Of a DNA stretch of 7,855 bases, positions 5,703 through 7,855 are shown piece by piece; position 1 is the stretch's first letter; each line of letters opens with the position of its first letter. Where the stretch lies: assembly GCA_030040395.1 (NCBI GenBank), contig JASHTU010000414.1, forward strand, positions 1 through 7,855, in the 5' to 3' direction. The DNA comes from Acidobacteriaceae bacterium (GTDB taxonomy: Bacteria; Acidobacteriota; Terriglobia; Terriglobales; Acidobacteriaceae). Below the pieces are notes generated by a model. That model was not told the origin of the DNA. It saw only the letters and a list, made by a program, of their open reading frames with translations, and made no database searches. The position numbers and the translations under genes are program-made.

Positions 5703-7541
5703 TCACGCCATAACCGAGATGTGCCCGCCCTGCCGCACTTCCGGTGCTGCCCCTTCCATTCCACCGCTTCGCGCCGGGATTTCCCGGGTTTCCGAAGAGG
5801 CTCGGAGAGGCGCATCGGCCGGTGGCTCGGAAGCGCTGCTCTGGGCTGCGTTTCCACCCGGTCCCTGCTGCATGGCGCCCGGATTTCCGCCCCCGTTCGC
5901 CGCCGCATCTCCGTCGGGCGACGCCATCGTCAACGACGCCACTCCGGCATGATGTTCGGTCAAATAGGCGTTCAAGCCCGCCATATGCCCGCCCAGAGCT
6001 TGCGCCGCCTCCGAAGATCCCGCTACGACCGCTGCGTGCACCGCTCCTCCGCTCAGGTCGGCGCGCACGCTCACCCAGCCCAGCGCCGGATCCTGGAAGC
6101 CTGCCTCCGCCCGCTGCGCCCCGGCATGGACCCAGCTCATAGTCCCCGGCCCCGCATCTCCATCAAGAGCCGCAAATGTTTCCCGCGCCCCGGTCTCGGC
6201 GCCATCGGTCGAGGCGCTGCCTTCGTAGAAAACTTCCCCCGTGCCCCGCGCGACGGTCAGGTCACGACCCAGGATCGAGCTATCCCTTCCTGCGCCGGCA
6301 GCGCCGCCCACGCCGGCCGCTTGCAGCGAAAGGGCATGGGCTTCCGGTCGAGCCGTCTCGGCAACGCCCCATGTGTGCGTGCTCCTTCGGGCAACCTGGC
6401 CGGAGGATCGCGGTTCGGCGGTTGATTTCAGCTTTGCCCCACCCGCGATCTCCGCCGCTGAAAGCGAGCCCGCATCACCCGTCTCCGTCCCCTGGCCCGG
6501 TTGTGCGGCAGCGAGCGAATCGCCGACGCCGGCCGCCAGGTAGCTTCCCAGCGGTGACGAAATCGAATCCTGATTCTCTGCAGCCGCCGGAGTGGCGTCA
6601 GGGCCTCCGGCATGCAGTTGGCCCTTGGTTGAATCCAGGCCGCTGGTTGACCGGATCGCCTCGTCCGCGCCGGTAGTTTGGTTCAAGGCGTTTCCGCCGA
6701 AGGCTGGCCGCCCTTCGCCGCCGAGCAAAGCTGAGGCCGCCGGCGTCATCCCCGCAGCCGTCGCGTCCATGGGCAAATGCGCGCCCCGGTTTCCCGGTTC
6801 CTGCTCCGGCGCTCCGCGCGCGCCGGCGCCACTGGGGGCGGAGGGGCCGTCCGATTCGAAAGATGAGCCGCTCAGGAAACTCTCCGCGAAGCCCGTCGCC
6901 GCGCGCGACAATGGCGCCGGCAAGGCTTGCAGCATTCCCGAGGCCGACGTCAGACCCGCAATTTGCTGCATGGCATTGAGGTCGGGAGCCACGGCGTCCG
7001 GGGCCGCAATCCGCGCCGAAGTTTGGGCTGCGGAGTCGGCCTTCCGCTTGAGGCCTTGGCCGGAATTGGTCGCGCCATCCACTGCCGCTTGAGTGCTCCC
7101 TGCTTCCATGCGATCCCGCGCAGCGACGAATTGCCTGTAGGCTGCCGATGCGTTCCCTGCCATCAAACCGGCTTGGTTGGGGCCGGCGGTTCGAACCTGC
7201 ACCGGACCCGGCGCCGAGCCGTCTTGGAGCCCCGCCGCTGCGCTTGGCGCAGCCGGGTTTGCCTGGCCCTGGCCCAATTCGTTGGTGGGGACCTCCGCCG
7301 CCTGCGGACCGAAATTCTCTTCGGCGGGTGCGCCACGCGGAGCCAGCCCAACCGGCTCCATGCCCAGCGAATCGAGAAATGTCTGCCACCGGGAGCGAAA
7401 GCTTTCCGCATTCACCTGGCCCGTTGGAGCCATTCCTTGGCCCGTGACCGCAGGCTTGCCCGCGCCTCCGGTAGAGGCCAACCCAAGTCCCTCTACGCCG
7501 CTTCCGGCGCCCGCACCCTCAATTCCCGCGGCAACGCTCAT
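5703..7541 (-). CDS. fliK: Flagellar hook-length control protein FliK
   Basis: FliK is a secreted molecular ruler that senses hook length and, through its C-terminal domain, switches the FlhB export gate from hook to filament substrates. With ATG 7541 the product is 612 aa, longer than enteric FliK (about 400). Residues 1-460 are low-complexity Ala/Gly/Ser/Pro sequence, as expected for an extended ruler, with one helical patch near 45-62 (AESFRSRWQTFLDSLGM). About 468-545 is the Flg_hook-type domain: FQDPALGWVSVRADLSGGA, then QALGGHMAGLNAYL, fitting the PExLGxVxVxL ... LxxxLxxLxxxL family pattern. A Gly/Gln/Pro-rich tail follows. The start is uncertain: GTG 7562 is in frame, but it lies inside a sigma54-like promoter and would add the protein's only cysteine, unlike the Cys-free neighbours FlgD and FlgE. 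No clear ribosome binding site precedes either codon. Domain and position before flgD support the call. Confidence 0.85.
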   Translation of the reverse strand: MSVAAGIEGAGAGSGVEGLGLASTGGAGKPAVTGQGMAPTGQVNAESFRSRWQTFLDSLGMEPVGLAPRGAPAEENFGPQAAEVPTNELGQGQANPAAPSAAAGLQDGSAPGPVQVRTAGPNQAGLMAGNASAAYRQFVAARDRMEAGSTQAAVDGATNSGQGLKRKADSAAQTSARIAAPDAVAPDLNAMQQIAGLTSASGMLQALPAPLSRAATGFAESFLSGSSFESDGPSAPSGAGARGAPEQEPGNRGAHLPMDATAAGMTPAASALLGGEGRPAFGGNALNQTTGADEAIRSTSGLDSTKGQLHAGGPDATPAAAENQDSISSPLGSYLAAGVGDSLAAAQPGQGTETGDAGSLSAAEIAGGAKLKSTAEPRSSGQVARRSTHTWGVAETARPEAHALSLQAAGVGGAAGAGRDSSILGRDLTVARGTGEVFYEGSASTDGAETGARETFAALDGDAGPGTMSWVHAGAQRAEAGFQDPALGWVSVRADLSGGAVHAAVVAGSSEAAQALGGHMAGLNAYLTEHHAGVASLTMASPDGDAAANGGGNPGAMQQGPGGNAAQSSASEPPADAPLRASSETREIPARSGGMEGAAPEVRQGGHISVMA

Positions 7542-7553
7542 ACCGGAACATGG

Positions 7554-7569
7554 TGCAGACACCGTGCCA
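7554..7569 (-). promoter_or_regulatory. Putative sigma54 (-24/-12) promoter of the fliK-flgD-flgE operon
   Basis: On the minus strand TGGCACG-GTGT-CTGCA matches the RpoN consensus TGGCACG-N4-TTGCW at 11 of 12 defined positions, with the obligatory GG and GC 12 nt apart. Predicted transcription start is near 7543, two bases before the ATG at 7541. Sigma54 control of hook genes is established in several bacteria (Vibrio, Pseudomonas, Caulobacter); its use here is inferred. Confidence 0.6.
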
Positions 7570-7605
7570 AAGAGGCGGCAAGCGAATTAGAAGGTTGTCA
7601 CGAAA

Positions 7606-7622
7606 TGGGATGGAGGGTCCCA
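7606..7622. repeat. Inverted repeat upstream of the sigma54-like site
   Basis: TGGGA-TGGAGGG-TCCCA, with perfect 5-bp arms, lies about 63-79 nt upstream of the predicted fliK transcription start. It could be an activator site for an RpoN-dependent regulator, but short arms of this kind also occur by chance. Confidence 0.25.
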
Positions 7623-7689
7623 AATGAGGAAGGAATGCCCGTCTCGCGTTGAAATTTGCTCAAGTGTTTCGCGGCGGCCGTGAGGACCT

Positions 7690-7855
7690 TCAATCTGCTT
7701 GACCGGAACCGCCGGGCGTTTGTTCCCCGGCTCCATCCCGCCGACGACGGTTCAAATACCAGTCGTCCAACGCCTGTTGGCCGCGGCGCTCGGATTCGCG
7801 GGCTTCCCGCGCCTCTGTTTCTTCCACCAGCGTTTCCGCCTGCCGTCGCTCGACC
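7690..7855 (-). CDS. fliJ: C-terminal end of flagellar export protein FliJ (5' end cut by window)
   Basis: The last 54 residues of a protein entering from the right edge, ending in TGA at 7690-7692. They are highly charged and coiled-coil-like (VERRQAETLVEETEAREARE, then RRGQQALDDWYLNRRRR), followed by a Gly/Pro-rich tail. FliJ is a small coiled-coil protein that acts as the central stalk of the FliHIJ export ATPase and as an escort for export chaperones. The ER-rich helix ending in a (Q)xxLDxW/xxRR pattern fits the FliJ C-terminus, and fliJ directly before fliK is a common flagellar gene order. The 148-nt gap to the fliK ATG, with a sigma54-like site in it, suggests that fliJ ends a separate upstream transcription unit (probably fliF-fliG-fliH-fliI-fliJ, not visible). 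Identification rests on a short fragment plus context. Confidence 0.75.
   Translation of the reverse strand, partial: VERRQAETLVEETEAREARESERRGQQALDDWYLNRRRRDGAGEQTPGGSGQAD

Noticed and set aside
5628..6425. Open frame of 265 codons on the plus strand, plus several others opposite fliK
   Set aside because: These are antisense shadows of fliK and flgD, with Arg/Pro/Cys-rich products typical of shadow frames in GC-rich DNA.
6598..7389. Second minus-strand open frame of 263 codons overlapping fliK
   Set aside because: It is an out-of-frame shadow, extremely Arg/Gly-rich. The overlapping frame carries the Flg_hook domain and continues to the flgD junction.

Overview
The window looks like chromosomal DNA of a GC-rich, flagellated, Gram-negative bacterium, most likely an Acidobacteriota member of the Terriglobia/Solibacter type. 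Two things point there. One is a large TonB-dependent-receptor-like protein with an N-terminal carboxypeptidase-regulatory-like domain, a family strongly expanded in that phylum. The other is a hook protein with a variant N-terminal rod motif (ANDLSNMSTTAFK). The taxonomic call is inference from protein character only.

Layout, left to right. (1) Positions 1-2495, minus strand: the N-terminal 831 codons of an Oar-like outer-membrane receptor, cut by the left window edge. It starts at a GTG behind a GGAGG site. (2) 2496-2930: a non-coding divergent spacer. It holds an AT-rich island with a good sigma70-like promoter reading into the receptor gene, and a GC-rich 65-bp inverted repeat that could fold as a branched hairpin. 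(3) 2931-3374, plus strand: a 147-aa protein I do not recognise. (4) 3375-3642: a convergent spacer with a strong hairpin just past the end of flgE. (5) 3643-7855, minus strand, transcribed right to left: the end of fliJ, then fliK, flgD and flgE.

The flagellar genes form one assembly pathway. FliJ is the soluble stalk/chaperone component of the flagellar type III export gate. FliK measures hook length and switches export specificity. FlgD is the cap (scaffold) under which FlgE subunits polymerise into the hook. A near-consensus sigma54 (-24/-12) promoter lies immediately upstream of fliK. This suggests that fliK-flgD-flgE is a separately timed hook operon rather than a simple continuation of the fliJ operon.

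Non-coding points of interest are the sigma54 site, which would give an almost leaderless fliK mRNA; two tandem 43-bp palindromic REP-like units in the flgD-flgE spacer; and the branched inverted repeat at 2666-2730. FlgD is short and lacks the usual C-terminal Ig/Tudor-type domain. I found no tRNA, rRNA, CRISPR array, insertion sequence or attachment site. Nothing in the window clearly amounts to a wholly new system; the regulatory architecture of the hook operon is the strongest lead.
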